Shown: positions 45,836 to 55,048, numbered from the stretch's first letter. The stretch: DNA of 64,000 nt from Sphingomonas glacialis (GCF_006439055.1 NZ_RCZC01000003.1:310001-374000), one strand, 5' to 3'. The notes: generated by a model from the letters alone, not told the origin. Numbers and translations are program-made.

Positions 45836-46714
45836 GCGGAAGCGCGAGAGCGACAGGCTTTCATGCACCGCATCGACATTTTCGCCGAACAGCCGCGTCG
45901 ACAGCGCCGAGCGCGCATAGAACGGCGCGTCGATCCACGTCCGCGTCACGCGCGGCGCGGCGTCCGCATCGGCGCGTGTCGCGCGGGCGACGCGCCAGCC
46001 GGTATGCGGGAGACTGACGCGCGGCGGCGGCGCGACGTCGTGCCAGCGGCCTTGCCGATCGAATTTGAGCGCGAGCTCGAACGGATCACCGCCGCGCCGC
46101 CGCCCCTCGTAGAGGACCGCCACGTCGTTGCGCAGATGCGCCCGCGACCAATGCCAGTCATCGAATCCCGCCTCGAGCGGCTCGTCGCCGAAGTTTGAGT
46201 CGCAATAGCCGTGCCCCGACCAGCCGAGATCGGGATGCGTCATCGCCACTTCAACGCGCGCGCGCGGCGCGACCGGGTGCCAGCGGTGCCGCGCCGCGGG
46301 ATCGAGCGCGAAGGCGGTCGTGCCGATCTGCTCGGGGGTAACGCGCACCGTTCCGCGAACCCGGTACGGCAAGGGTGCCGAGCGTTCGTCGATCTCGATC
46401 ACCAGCGTGTCGCCATCCCAGCTGAGCGAACTCGGGCCCACTGCGAAATGATCGGCATCGCGCCGGACATGCTGCGCGCCGCGCTCGGTCATCGCCCAGG
46501 CCCCGCCGCGCGGACCGCACAGCGCGACGTTGATCGCGCAGTGATTGTCGGGCCGTCCGCGCCCCGAGAGCTTGTAGTATGGCGAGAACACGCTGCCGAT
46601 AAAGGCGATGATCGTCAGGCCGAAACGACGGTCGGCACTGACCGCATCGACATACCACCAGGCATAGCCGTTCGCGTCGACATGGACGTCGAAGCGCGGT
46701 CCTTGAGCAGGCAG
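45782..46714 (-). CDS. crtC: Carotenoid 1,2-hydratase (hydroxyneurosporene synthase)
   Basis: About 310 aa if started at the CTG 46714. CrtC landmarks: GPRFD-HVDANGYAWWYVDA, FIGSVFSPYYKLS, DNHCAINVALCGPRGGAWAMTER, GHGYCDSNFGDEPLEAGFDDWHWSRAHL. Adds water to the 1,2 double bond of neurosporene or lycopene ends. No ATG, GTG or TTG lies in frame near the homologous start: the nearest upstream is a GTG about 50 codons back, the nearest downstream a GTG inside the conserved SVFSPYY. The gene overlaps the 3' end of crtD by 100 bp in the -1 frame. Confidence 0.9.
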   Translation of the reverse strand: MPAQGPRFDVHVDANGYAWWYVDAVSADRRFGLTIIAFIGSVFSPYYKLSGRGRPDNHCAINVALCGPRGGAWAMTERGAQHVRRDADHFAVGPSSLSWDGDTLVIEIDERSAPLPYRVRGTVRVTPEQIGTTAFALDPAARHRWHPVAPRARVEVAMTHPDLGWSGHGYCDSNFGDEPLEAGFDDWHWSRAHLRNDVAVLYEGRRRGGDPFELALKFDRQGRWHDVAPPPRVSLPHTGWRVARATRADADAAPRVTRTWIDAPFYARSALSTRLFGENVDAVHESLSLSRFRSPIVQSMLPYRMPRALW

Positions 46715-48177
46715 GCGACGGCTAGCCGGCCGGACAAGGCCGCCATCGGCACGCCCGCGCCCGGATGGGTGCTCCCGCCCGCGCAATAGAGCCCAGGGAT
46801 CCGCGTCCGGCTGCCGGGGCGCTGGAAGGATGCCGCCCACCCGTGCGAGGCCCGTCCATAAAGGGCTCCACCCGTCCGTGGGAACAGGCCGTTGAAGCCA
46901 CTCGGCGTCGTCAGCACCGTCGCCTGTTCGGGCAAGTCCAGCGTCAGGCCGGCGCGGCGCAGGGTGGCGTGCATCGATAGCGTGCATTGCTCGATCTCCG
47001 CTTGGGAAAGAGGGGAAGTGTCGCCGGTGGCGGGGGCGTTGACGATGATCTGGATGCGTTCGGAGGCGCCGGCGCCCGCGCCGGTGGTGGCGTCGCGGTC
47101 CTGCGCGCAGACATAGACGGTCGGGTCGGCGGGCACGCGGCCGGCGGCGAGCTCGGCGAATTCGGTCGCCGAGTCGCGCGCGAAGAAGACGCTGTGGCGC
47201 AGCAGCGGGAAACCGCGTGCGGGGGTGTCTGCGCACCACACCAGCGCCGAGAGCGAGCGCCCGCGGGGCGGTTGCGCGGCGACCGCGCGCCGCGCCGCCT
47301 GGCCGAACGCGCCGCTCGCAAGCGCTGCGGGATCGGCATTGCACACGACCGCGCGGGCGGCGATCCGCTCGCCCGACGCGAGCCGCACGCCGCTCGCGCG
47401 CCCGCGCTCGACCAGGATCTCGCTGACCGGTTCGCCATAGCGGAACACCGCGCCGTGCCGGATCGCCAGCGCCTCGATCGCCTTGGCGAGCGCGTGCATC
47501 CCGCCCGAAATCAGCCACACGCCCGCCGCCTCGACATGCGCGACGAGCATCAGCGTCGCCGGGCAATCGAAGGGCGACGATCCGCAATAGGTGGCATAGC
47601 GCCCGAACAATTGCCGCAGCCTTGGGTCGGGGAAATGGTCGCCGAGCGCGGACCAGAGCGTTTCATAGGGGCGGATGCGGCTGAGGTCGGTCAGCCCGCG
47701 CCAGCCCATCCGCCAGGTGAGCCCGAGCGGGTTGGTCTGCGGCGCGCGCAGGAACGGCGCCTCGAGCGTTTCGAAGATGTGCCGCGCCTCGGCGCGAAAC
47801 GCGCGATAGCCCGCCGCGGCGCGCGCGCCGGCAAACGCGCCGATCGCGGCCTCGCTTGCCGCCGGGTCGGCGAACAGATCGAGCCGGTCGTCGCCCCACG
47901 CATGGCGCGCAAGAATTTCAGCGGGGGTCAGCGCGATGTGCGCGTCGAGCGAGCTGCCGCAAGCAGCGAAGATCTCGTCGAACACGTGCCGAAGCGTGAA
48001 CACCGTCGGCCCGGCGTCGATCGCTGCGCCCCCCGCCATCACTTGGCGCATCTTTCCGCCGGGGCCGGCGGCCGCTTCGACCACGGTGACCGACATGCCG
48101 CGCGCCGCGAGCAAGGCCGCGCTGACCAAGCCGCCAATTCCGGCGCCGATGACGAGCACTGTATCGCGTCTGTCCAC
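46615..48177 (-). CDS. crtD: 1-hydroxycarotenoid 3,4-desaturase
   Basis: 520 aa FAD-dependent phytoene-desaturase-family enzyme. Dinucleotide fold VLVIGAGIGGLVSAALLAARG near the N-terminus and C-terminal IPGLYCAGGSTHPGAGVPMAALSGRLA. CrtD rather than CrtI from its pairing with crtC and crtF and its DAGPTVFTLRHVFDEIF segment; this is inferred from context. GTG 48177 chosen because a PpsR box lies 25 bp before it; MSALVD at 48246 is the alternative. The last ~30 residues (STSMSTRTAMPGG) look unselected where the frame overlaps crtC. Confidence 0.9.
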   Translation of the reverse strand: MDRRDTVLVIGAGIGGLVSAALLAARGMSVTVVEAAAGPGGKMRQVMAGGAAIDAGPTVFTLRHVFDEIFAACGSSLDAHIALTPAEILARHAWGDDRLDLFADPAASEAAIGAFAGARAAAGYRAFRAEARHIFETLEAPFLRAPQTNPLGLTWRMGWRGLTDLSRIRPYETLWSALGDHFPDPRLRQLFGRYATYCGSSPFDCPATLMLVAHVEAAGVWLISGGMHALAKAIEALAIRHGAVFRYGEPVSEILVERGRASGVRLASGERIAARAVVCNADPAALASGAFGQAARRAVAAQPPRGRSLSALVWCADTPARGFPLLRHSVFFARDSATEFAELAAGRVPADPTVYVCAQDRDATTGAGAGASERIQIIVNAPATGDTSPLSQAEIEQCTLSMHATLRRAGLTLDLPEQATVLTTPSGFNGLFPRTGGALYGRASHGWAASFQRPGSRTRIPGLYCAGGSTHPGAGVPMAALSGRLAVACLLKDRASTSMSTRTAMPGGMSMRSVPTVVSA

Positions 48178-48201
48178 CGTGGCGAGTCCTCGATCAGTCT
48201 G

Positions 48202-48219
48202 TGTCCACTCGACTGGACA
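48202..48219. promoter_or_regulatory. PpsR/CrtJ-type box between crtD and crtF
   Basis: TGT-CCACTCGACTGG-ACA, exact TGT-N12-ACA with further inner symmetry (TGTCCA-N6-TGGACA). It ends 26 bp before the crtF ATG and lies 25 bp before the crtD GTG, so one site could govern both. Confidence 0.8.
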
Positions 48220-48244
48220 TTCAGTTTCGTCCACCAATGCCGAC

Positions 48245-49378
48245 ATGTCAAAGCCTGTCTTGCGCAATCCCATCCTGCTTTCGGCCCGCACGTCCTGGTT
48301 GGCCTGGCGCAACCGGCTGCTGGCGTCGTCGCGCTTTCAGCGCTTCGCCGCGCGCTGCTGGCTGACGCGCCCGATAGCCCGGTCGCGTGCGCGCGGCCTG
48401 TTCGATCTGGTTGCGGGCTTCGTCTATTCGCAGACGCTTGCCGCATGCATCGCGACCGGGCTGCTCGATCGGCTCGGCGGTGGACCGCAGACGTGCGACG
48501 CGCTCGCCGCGCAGATCGACCTGCCGCCTGAGGGCACGCTGCGGCTGTTGCGCGCCGCGGCGGCGTTGCAACTGGTCGAGCGACTCGGCGATGCGTGGGT
48601 GTTGGGGAGCGCGGGCGCGGCACTACGCGGCAATGGCGGGATTGCCGAAATGGTCGCGCACCATGGCTTGCTCTACGCCGATCTGGCCGATCCCGTGGCG
48701 CTGCTGCGGCGGGGTGGCGGCGGCGGGGCGCTCGCGGGATATTGGGGCTATGCCGAGGCGCCGGGTGCCGGCGACGCCGAGTCGGTCGCGCCCTATTCGC
48801 GGCTGATGGCGGCGTCGCAGCCGCTCGTCGCGGCGCAGACGCTCGACGCCTATCGCTTCGCGCGGCACCGGCGGATGCTCGATATCGGCGGGGGCGAAGG
48901 CGGGTTCGTCGCGTCGGTCGCTGCGCGAGTCGCGTCGCTCGAACTCGCCGTGTTCGATCTGCCAGCGGTCGGCGAGCGCGCCCGCGCCCGCTTTGTCGCC
49001 GCAGGGCTTGCCGGGCGCACGACGATCCATCCCGGCAGCTTCCGCAGCGATCCGGTGCCGCGGGGCTACGATCTCATCACGCTGGTCCGCGTGCTCCACG
49101 ACCACGATGATTCGGTCGCGCTCGCCTTGCTCCGCGCGATCCATGCAGCGCTTCCGCCCGGCGGACGCCTGCTGATCGCCGAGCCGATGGCGCAAACGCC
49201 CGGCGCCGAGCCAGCGGGTGACGCCTATTTCGGCCTGTATCTGCTCGCGATGGGCTCGGGGCGCCCGCGCTCGGAAACCGAGATCCGCGCGATGCTTCGG
49301 ACTGCCGGCTTTTCACGCACGCGGCTGCTGCCAACCGCGCTTCCGATCACCTGTCGGGTGGTGATCGCAGATCGCTAA
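48245..49378 (+). CDS. crtF: Demethylspheroidene O-methyltransferase
   Basis: 377 aa SAM-dependent methyltransferase that methylates the 1-hydroxy group in the spheroidene branch. N-terminal dimerisation region (FDLVAGFVYSQTLAACIATGL), SAM motif MLDIGGGEGGFVASVAARV, then DLPAVGERAR and DLITLVRVLHDHDD. Opens the crtF-bchCXYZ-puf superoperon typical of purple bacteria. ATG 48245. Confidence 0.94.
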   Translation: MSKPVLRNPILLSARTSWLAWRNRLLASSRFQRFAARCWLTRPIARSRARGLFDLVAGFVYSQTLAACIATGLLDRLGGGPQTCDALAAQIDLPPEGTLRLLRAAAALQLVERLGDAWVLGSAGAALRGNGGIAEMVAHHGLLYADLADPVALLRRGGGGGALAGYWGYAEAPGAGDAESVAPYSRLMAASQPLVAAQTLDAYRFARHRRMLDIGGGEGGFVASVAARVASLELAVFDLPAVGERARARFVAAGLAGRTTIHPGSFRSDPVPRGYDLITLVRVLHDHDDSVALALLRAIHAALPPGGRLLIAEPMAQTPGAEPAGDAYFGLYLLAMGSGRPRSETEIRAMLRTAGFSRTRLLPTALPITCRVVIADR

Positions 49379-49386
49379 AGACCAAG

Positions 49387-49430
49387 CGTCAATCACGATT
49401 GACAAAATATAGTGTCCATATAGATTGACA
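49387..49430 (+). promoter_or_regulatory. bchC promoter with tandem PpsR/CrtJ boxes
   Basis: Box 1 at 49,387-49,404 is CGT-N12-ACA (one mismatch in the first half); box 2 at 49,413-49,430 is TGT-CCATATAGATTG-ACA. They are 8 bp apart, the spacing known at Rhodobacter bchC. A sigma-70-like pair TTGACA (49,399-49,404) and TAGATT (49,421-49,426), 16 bp apart, lies under both boxes. Confidence 0.85.
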
Positions 49431-49469
49431 CCAAGACGACCCGTAACGGGCCGCGGTAGGGGAAGCACG

Positions 49470-50396
49470 GTGGATACACTGGCGATCGTATTGGAGGAGC
49501 CCGAACGGCTTGCCCTGCGGCGTCTGGTATTGAACCCGATGGGGCCTGCCGACGTGCTGATCGAGATCGCCTGGAGCGGGATCAGCGCGGGCACCGAGAA
49601 ATTGCTGTGGTCGGGCAAGATGCCGGCGTTCCCCGGCATGGGCTATCCGCTGGTGCCGGGGTATGAATCGGTCGGGCGGATCGTCGATGCGGGTGGCGAA
49701 GTGCGCGCTCGGATCGGCGAATGGGTCTTCGTCCCCGGTGCCAATTGCTATGAGGGCGCGCGCGGGCTGTTCGGCGGATCGGCGCAGCGCGTCGTGCTCC
49801 CCTCGGCACGCGCGATCCCGGTCGACGAGTCGCTCGGCGCCGACGGGATCCTCACCGCGCTTGCGGCGACCGCCTATCACGCCGTCGCGGGCGGCACGCC
49901 GCCCGAGCTGGTGATCGGACACGGCATCGTCGGGCGTCTCGCCGCGCGGATCACGGTCGCGCTCGGCGCGCCGGCGCCCATGGTGTGGGAGGTCAATCCC
50001 GACCGGCGCGACGCGAGCGGCTATGCGGTGATCGATCCTGCGCAGGACGAGCGCCGCGACTATGCGACGATCTGCGAAGCGAGCGGCGCGCCCGACATTC
50101 TCGATACGATCGTCCCGCGGCTGGCGAAGCGCGGCGAGATCGTGCTCGCAGGATTCTACGATCGGATCGGCTTTGCCTTCCCGCCTGCCTTCCAGCGCGA
50201 GGCGCGGCTGCGGATCTCATCCGAATTCACCCCGGCAGATGTCGCTGCGACCAATGCGCTGATCGCATCGGGCGCGCTGCGGCTCGACGGGCTGATCAGC
50301 CATGTCCGGCCCGCCGACGATGCAGTCGACGCCTATCCCGCCGCGTTCGGCGACCCCGCCTGTCTCAAGATGGTGCTCGATTGGAGTGCGATATGA
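49470..50396 (+). CDS. bchC: Bacteriochlorophyllide a 3-hydroxyethyl dehydrogenase
   Basis: 308 aa MDR-family oxidoreductase that converts the 3-hydroxyethyl to the 3-acetyl group of bacteriochlorophyllide. Begins with TLAIVLEEPERLALRRL; ISAGTEKLLWSGKMP, YPLVPGYESVGRIVDAG and VIGHGIVGRLAARI are BchC-like. GTG start at 49470 with AGGGGAAG upstream. Next gene overlaps (ATGA). Confidence 0.95.
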   Translation: MDTLAIVLEEPERLALRRLVLNPMGPADVLIEIAWSGISAGTEKLLWSGKMPAFPGMGYPLVPGYESVGRIVDAGGEVRARIGEWVFVPGANCYEGARGLFGGSAQRVVLPSARAIPVDESLGADGILTALAATAYHAVAGGTPPELVIGHGIVGRLAARITVALGAPAPMVWEVNPDRRDASGYAVIDPAQDERRDYATICEASGAPDILDTIVPRLAKRGEIVLAGFYDRIGFAFPPAFQREARLRISSEFTPADVAATNALIASGALRLDGLISHVRPADDAVDAYPAAFGDPACLKMVLDWSAI

Positions 50397-51376
50397 CGAT
50401 GCTCGACCCAGGCCCCTTGCGCGATGAAGCCGCGTACGAGCCCGATCCCGTTTCGACCGGGCCGGTGACCAAGGAAACGCAGATCATCGCGATCTACGGC
50501 AAGGGCGGCAGCGGCAAGTCGTTCGCGCTGGCGAACCTCAGCTACATGATGGCGCAGCAGGGCAAGCGCGTGCTGCTGATCGGCTGCGACCCCAAGAGCG
50601 ACACGACGTCGCTGCTGTTCGGCGGCAAATCGACCCCGACGATCATCGAGACCTCGTCCAAGAAGAAGCTCGCCGGCGAGGAGATCGGCATCGAGGACGT
50701 CTGCTTCCAGCGCGACGGCGTGTTCGCGATGGAATTGGGCGGTCCCGAGGTCGGCCGCGGCTGTGGCGGGCGCGGGATCATTCATGGGTTCGAGACGCTC
50801 GAGAAACTGGGCTTTCACGAATGGGGCTTCGACTATGTGCTGCTCGATTTCCTCGGCGACGTGGTGTGCGGCGGCTTCGGCCTGCCGATCGCGCGCGATA
50901 TGTGCCAGAAGGTGATCGTCGTCGCGTCGAACGATCTCCAGTCGCTCTATGTCGCCAACAACGTCTGCAAGGCGGTCGAATATTTCCGCAAGATGGGCGG
51001 CAATGTCGGCGTCGCGGGGATGATCCTCAACAAGGATGACGGCACCGGCGAGGCGAATGCCTTCGCAGAGGCCGTCGGGATCCCGGTGCTGACCGCGATC
51101 CCCGCGAACGAGGACATCCGCAAGAAGAGCGCCAACTATCAGATCATCGGCAAGCCCGGCGGACAATGGGCGAGCCTGTTCGAACAGCTCGCGGTCAACG
51201 TCGCCGAGGCGCCGCCGCTGCGGCCGACCCCGCTCGACCAGGACGGGCTGCTTGGGCTGTTTTCGGCGGATGTGACGGGCGCGGATTATACGCTGAAACC
51301 CGCGAGCCAGGGCGACATGCGCGGTGTCGCTTACGTGGCCAAGCCGACGCTGGAGGTGGTGTACGATGCCGTCTGA
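50393..51376 (+). CDS. bchX: Chlorophyllide a reductase iron protein subunit X
   Basis: 327 aa nitrogenase-NifH-like ATPase. P-loop IYGKGGSGKS (residues 34-43), and Cys ligands in GRGCGGRGI and DFLGDVVCGGFGL for the bridging 4Fe-4S cluster. Supplies electrons to BchYZ to reduce ring B of chlorophyllide. ATG 50393 overlaps the bchC stop. The bchY start lies within its 3' end. Confidence 0.97.
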   Translation: MTMLDPGPLRDEAAYEPDPVSTGPVTKETQIIAIYGKGGSGKSFALANLSYMMAQQGKRVLLIGCDPKSDTTSLLFGGKSTPTIIETSSKKKLAGEEIGIEDVCFQRDGVFAMELGGPEVGRGCGGRGIIHGFETLEKLGFHEWGFDYVLLDFLGDVVCGGFGLPIARDMCQKVIVVASNDLQSLYVANNVCKAVEYFRKMGGNVGVAGMILNKDDGTGEANAFAEAVGIPVLTAIPANEDIRKKSANYQIIGKPGGQWASLFEQLAVNVAEAPPLRPTPLDQDGLLGLFSADVTGADYTLKPASQGDMRGVAYVAKPTLEVVYDAV

Positions 51377-52991
51377 CGCGCGCCTCGTCTCTGCTCCCCT
51401 CCCTGAAAGGGAGGGGCTGGGGGTGGGTCGGCCCGTTGTGGCAGCCGATCGCGCGCCGCAGGCCGACCCCCCCCCGCCCCCCCGGGAGGAGCCGCGCGCT
51501 CGCGACACGATCGATATCACCGGTGCCCAAGGCGGCTGCTCAAGCGGCGCCACCCTGCGCGAAGCCGCCGAACTCGCCGGCAAATCCGACGTGCTGGCAC
51601 GCTACGACGCCGATTATCCCAAGGGCCCGCATGACCAGCCGCAATCGATGTGCCCCGCCTTCGGCTCGCTCCGCGTCGGCCTCCGCATGCGCCGCACCGC
51701 GACGATCCTCTCGGGCTCGGCCTGCTGCGTCTACGGCCTGACCTTCACCTCGCATTTCTACGGCGCGAAACGCAGCGTCGGCTACGTGCCCTTCTCGTCC
51801 GAGACGCTGGTGACGGGCAAATTGTTCGAGGACATTCGCGACGCCGTCTACCAACTCGCCGACCCGGCGCTGTACGACACGGTGATCGTCACCAATCTGT
51901 GCGTGCCGACTGCAAGCGGCGTCCCGCTGCAATTGCTCCCCGACCAGATCAACGGCGTCCGGATCATCGGGATCGACGTCCCTGGCTTCGGCGTGCCGAC
52001 GCATGCCGAGGCGAAGGACGTGCTCGCCGGCGCGATGCTCAGCTATGCGCGCAAGGAGGCAGAGCAAGGCCCCGTCGCCGCGCCGAAACAACGCGCAGAC
52101 CGGCCGACCGTGACGCTGCTGGGCGAGATGTTCCCGGCCGACCCGCCAGGAATCGGGCTTTTGCTCGAACCGCTGGGGCTAGCGGCCGGCCCGGTCGTCC
52201 CGACGCGCGAATGGCGCGAGCTCTACGCCGCGCTCGATTGCGCAGCGGTGGCGGCAATCCATCCGTTTTACACCGCGAGCGTCCGCGAGTTCGAGGCGGC
52301 TGGGCGCAGCGTAATTGGCTCGGCGCCGGTCGGTGCGGACGGGACGGCGGCATGGCTCGACGCGATCGGCGCGGCGTGCGGTATCGCGCAGGAAAAGGTC
52401 GATGCGGCCAAGAACCGCTTCATCCCCGCGATTCGCGGCGCGCTTGCGGCCAAACCCATTGCGGGGCGGATCACCGTCTCGGGCTATGAAGGCTCCGAGC
52501 TGCTCGTCGCGCGGTTGCTGATCGAGAGCGGGGCGGACGTCCCCTATGTCGGGACCGCCTGCCCGCGGACAATCTGGTCGGATCCCGATCGCGACTGGCT
52601 CGAGGCGCATGGCTGCCGCGTGCAATATCGCGCGAGCCTTGAGCAGGATATCGCCGCGGTCGAGGAATATGGCCCCGATCTCGCGATCGGCACCACGCCC
52701 GTCGTCCAGCACGCCAAGCAGAAGGCGATTCCGGCGCTCTATTTCACAAACCTCATCTCGGCGCGGCCGCTGATGGGGCCGGCGGGCGCGGGAAGCCTTG
52801 CGCTCGTCGTCAACGGCGCACTCGCCAACCAGGCGCGCTTCGACAAGATGACGCGCTTTTTCGAAGGGGTGGGGGCGGGGCCGTCGGCCGGCGTGTGGGA
52901 GAATACGCCGGTCGACCGGCCCGAGTTCAAGGCCAAATACGCCGCGAAACGAATCGCCGCCGCGAAGGCGGAAGAAAGCGTCGGCGTATGA
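51366..52991 (+). CDS. bchY: Chlorophyllide a reductase subunit Y
   Basis: 541 aa NifD-like component. Conserved core from [44 protein letters not shown] and [14 protein letters not shown] (cluster cysteines). N-terminus is odd: residues about 10-42 ([13 protein letters not shown]..., a PPPPP run) are encoded by a dispersed palindromic repeat at 51,394-51,491, with the family sequence resuming near [19 protein letters not shown] 51366 overlaps bchX by 11 bp. Confidence 0.95.
   Translation: MPSDARLVSAPLPEREGLGVGRPVVAADRAPQADPPPPPREEPRARDTIDITGAQGGCSSGATLREAAELAGKSDVLARYDADYPKGPHDQPQSMCPAFGSLRVGLRMRRTATILSGSACCVYGLTFTSHFYGAKRSVGYVPFSSETLVTGKLFEDIRDAVYQLADPALYDTVIVTNLCVPTASGVPLQLLPDQINGVRIIGIDVPGFGVPTHAEAKDVLAGAMLSYARKEAEQGPVAAPKQRADRPTVTLLGEMFPADPPGIGLLLEPLGLAAGPVVPTREWRELYAALDCAAVAAIHPFYTASVREFEAAGRSVIGSAPVGADGTAAWLDAIGAACGIAQEKVDAAKNRFIPAIRGALAAKPIAGRITVSGYEGSELLVARLLIESGADVPYVGTACPRTIWSDPDRDWLEAHGCRVQYRASLEQDIAAVEEYGPDLAIGTTPVVQHAKQKAIPALYFTNLISARPLMGPAGAGSLALVVNGALANQARFDKMTRFFEGVGAGPSAGVWENTPVDRPEFKAKYAAKRIAAAKAEESVGV
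51394..51491. repeat. Dispersed palindromic repeat inside the bchY N-terminus
   Basis: Starts with the family hairpin CTCCCCTCCCTGAAAGGGAG, has an outer stem GGGTCGGCC/GGCCGACCC, and ends in a C-rich tract with GGGAGGAG. Encodes bchY residues about 10-42. Confidence 0.8.
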
Positions 52992-54433
52992 CGCTGATCC
53001 TCGATCACGATCGTGCCGGCGGCTATTGGGGCGCGGTCTACGCCTTCACCGCGATCAAGGGCCTGCAGGTGATCATCGACGGCCCGGTCGGTTGCGAGAA
53101 TCTCCCCGTCACCTCGGTGCTGCACTACACCGATGCGCTGCCCCCGCACGAATTGCCGATCGTCGTCACCGGCCTCGGCGAACAGGAGCTCGGCCGCGAC
53201 GGCACCGAAGGCGCGATGAAGCGCGCCTGGGCGACGCTCGATCCGGATCTGCCCGCGGTGGTGGTGACGGGATCGATCGCCGAGATGATCGGCGGCGGCG
53301 TCACGCCCGAGGGCACCAACATCCAGCGCTTTTTGCCGCGCACGATCGACGAGGATCAGTGGCAGTCGGGCGACCGCGCGCTGACCTGGCTGTGGACGCA
53401 GTTCGGCCCCAAGAAAGTGCCGGCGTTGCGCCCGCTCAAGGAGGGCGAACGCCCCAAGGTCAATTTGATCGGCCCGATGTACGGCAGCTTCAACATGCCG
53501 TCGGACATCGCCGAGATCCGCCGCCTCGTCGAGGGGATCGGCGCCGAGGTCGGGATGGTCTTCCCGCTCGGCAGTCATCTCGCCGACGTCCGCAAGCTCG
53601 CGGATGCGCGCGTCAATATCTGCCTCTATCGCGAGTTCGGTCGCGGGCTGTGCGAGGCGCTCGATCGGCCGTATCTCCAGGCGCCGATCGGGCTCGAGAG
53701 CACGACCTTGTTCCTGCGCAAGCTCGGCGAATTGCTCGGGCTCGATCCCGAGCCGTTCATCGAACGCGAGAAACACACCACGATCAAGCCGCTCTGGGAT
53801 CTGTGGCGCTCGGTCACGCAGGACTTCTTCGGGACGGCCAGCTTCGGCATCGTCGCGACCGAAACCTACGCGCGCGGGATCCGCGCGTTTCTCGAAGGCG
53901 ACATGGGGCTGCCGTGCCACTTCGCCTTCGCGCGCTCGGCCGGGATCAAGCCTGACAACCAGGCGGTGATCGACGCGATCCGCAGCAACCCGCCGCTGAT
54001 CGTGTTCGGCAGCTTCAACGAGCGCATGTACATGGCCGAGGCCGGCGCGCGCGGCGTCTATATCCCGGCGAGTTTCCCCGGCGCGGTGATCCGCCGCCAC
54101 ACCGGCACACCGTTCATGGGCTATGCCGGCGCGACATATCTTATCCAGGAAGTGTGCAACGCGCTGTTCGACGCGCTCTTCCACATCCTCCCGCTCGCAG
54201 GCCAGCTCGACACGGTCGAGGCCACGCCCGCGCGGATCGAGCGCGAGGTCGCGTGGGAAGATGCCGCCAAGGCCGCGCTCGACGCAGCGGTCGAGCGTGA
54301 GCCCGTGCTGGTGCGGATCTCCGCCGCCAAGCGCATCCGCGATGCCGCCGAACGTGGTGCGCGCCGCGCCGGCGAGGTGTCGGTTTCGCCGAGCCGCCTC
54401 GCGCACGCCATCACCGAAAGCCGCGGCGGATGA
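52988..54433 (+). CDS. bchZ: Chlorophyllide a reductase subunit Z
   Basis: 481 aa NifK-like partner of BchY. Starts [47 protein letters not shown] holds a cluster cysteine; [16 protein letters not shown] and [21 protein letters not shown] follow. C-terminal region about 420-481 contains the light-independent-reductase terminal domain ([17 protein letters not shown]). ATG overlaps the bchY stop. A 121-bp leader with hairpin GGAGCG/CGCTCC (54,505-54,523) separates it from pufB. Confidence 0.96.
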   Translation: MTLILDHDRAGGYWGAVYAFTAIKGLQVIIDGPVGCENLPVTSVLHYTDALPPHELPIVVTGLGEQELGRDGTEGAMKRAWATLDPDLPAVVVTGSIAEMIGGGVTPEGTNIQRFLPRTIDEDQWQSGDRALTWLWTQFGPKKVPALRPLKEGERPKVNLIGPMYGSFNMPSDIAEIRRLVEGIGAEVGMVFPLGSHLADVRKLADARVNICLYREFGRGLCEALDRPYLQAPIGLESTTLFLRKLGELLGLDPEPFIEREKHTTIKPLWDLWRSVTQDFFGTASFGIVATETYARGIRAFLEGDMGLPCHFAFARSAGIKPDNQAVIDAIRSNPPLIVFGSFNERMYMAEAGARGVYIPASFPGAVIRRHTGTPFMGYAGATYLIQEVCNALFDALFHILPLAGQLDTVEATPARIEREVAWEDAAKAALDAAVEREPVLVRISAAKRIRDAAERGARRAGEVSVSPSRLAHAITESRGG

Positions 54434-54554
54434 CCGCGCGATGCCCTTTTCCGCGTCCGCGCGGACCCAGGATCCCACGGCAGGTGCCGCGTGGATGCAG
54501 CCGGGGAGCGCCTCTGACGCTCCTGTTCGTGGTCGTCAGTATGGAGACGCAGCA

Positions 54555-54716
54555 ATGAGCGACAATCGAGAAGAAAGGTTCGGGCCGGGGACCTATTTGA
54601 CCCCGGAAGAAGCGAAGGAGTTTCACAAGCTCTTCATCACCAGCTTCGCTTTGTTCACCGCAGTCGCGATCGTGGCGCATATCCTCGTGTGGATGTGGCG
54701 TCCCTGGATCCATTGA
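54555..54716 (+). CDS. pufB: Light-harvesting complex 1 beta chain
   Basis: 53 aa. N-terminal cytoplasmic [16 protein letters not shown], one membrane helix, and the bacteriochlorophyll-binding His42 in [12 protein letters not shown], the LH1-beta signature. Ribosome site GGAGACG. Forms the antenna ring around the reaction centre with PufA. No pufQ precedes it. Confidence 0.96.
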   Translation: MSDNREERFGPGTYLTPEEAKEFHKLFITSFALFTAVAIVAHILVWMWRPWIH

Positions 54717-54744
54717 TATTTCATCGTAACGAGGAGACCACGTC

Positions 54745-54927
54745 ATGTGGAGAGTTTGGCTTATTTTCGATCCGCGGCGCACGCTCGTCGCGTTGTTCGC
54801 CTTCCTGTTCGTGCTGGCGCTGCTGATCCACTTCATCCTGCTCAGCACCGACCGGTTCAACTGGCTCGATGGTCCGCACACCGCGCCTGCGGCAGCGACC
54901 GCGCCGGCGACGACGGCTGCGCCGTAG
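54745..54927 (+). CDS. pufA: Light-harvesting complex 1 alpha chain
   Basis: 60 aa. Typical N-terminus [20 protein letters not shown] and His29 in [10 protein letters not shown] as bacteriochlorophyll ligand, followed by FNWLDG. The C-terminal extension is Ala/Pro/Thr-rich ([14 protein letters not shown]). Ribosome site AGGAGA. Confidence 0.95.
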   Translation: MWRVWLIFDPRRTLVALFAFLFVLALLIHFILLSTDRFNWLDGPHTAPAAATAPATTAAP

Positions 54928-54940
54928 CCGACCGCCGGGC

Positions 54941-54979
54941 TCGAGCGGACGGGGCGTGACAGCCGTCGCGTCCGCTCGA
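54941..54979 (+). other. Intercistronic hairpin between pufA and pufL
   Basis: A perfect 11-bp stem (TCGAGCGGACG/CGTCCGCTCGA) with a 17-nt loop that itself can pair. In Rhodobacter a hairpin at this place protects the pufBA mRNA 3' end and makes LH1 more abundant than the reaction centre. Confidence 0.75.
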
Positions 54980-55048
54980 AGCTGGACATTTGCGTGAGGG
55001 GTTCGCGTGCCACGGATCACCCGTGGACAGGCGGTGGAGGATGGCGTC

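Noticed and set aside
46715..47587. Upstream extension of the crtC frame
   Set aside because: The added 290 codons run antiphase through conserved crtD sequence and show no homology.
54434..54554. Possible pufQ or pufX
   Set aside because: The gap before pufB is too short for pufQ, and pufM is followed directly by pufC rather than pufX.
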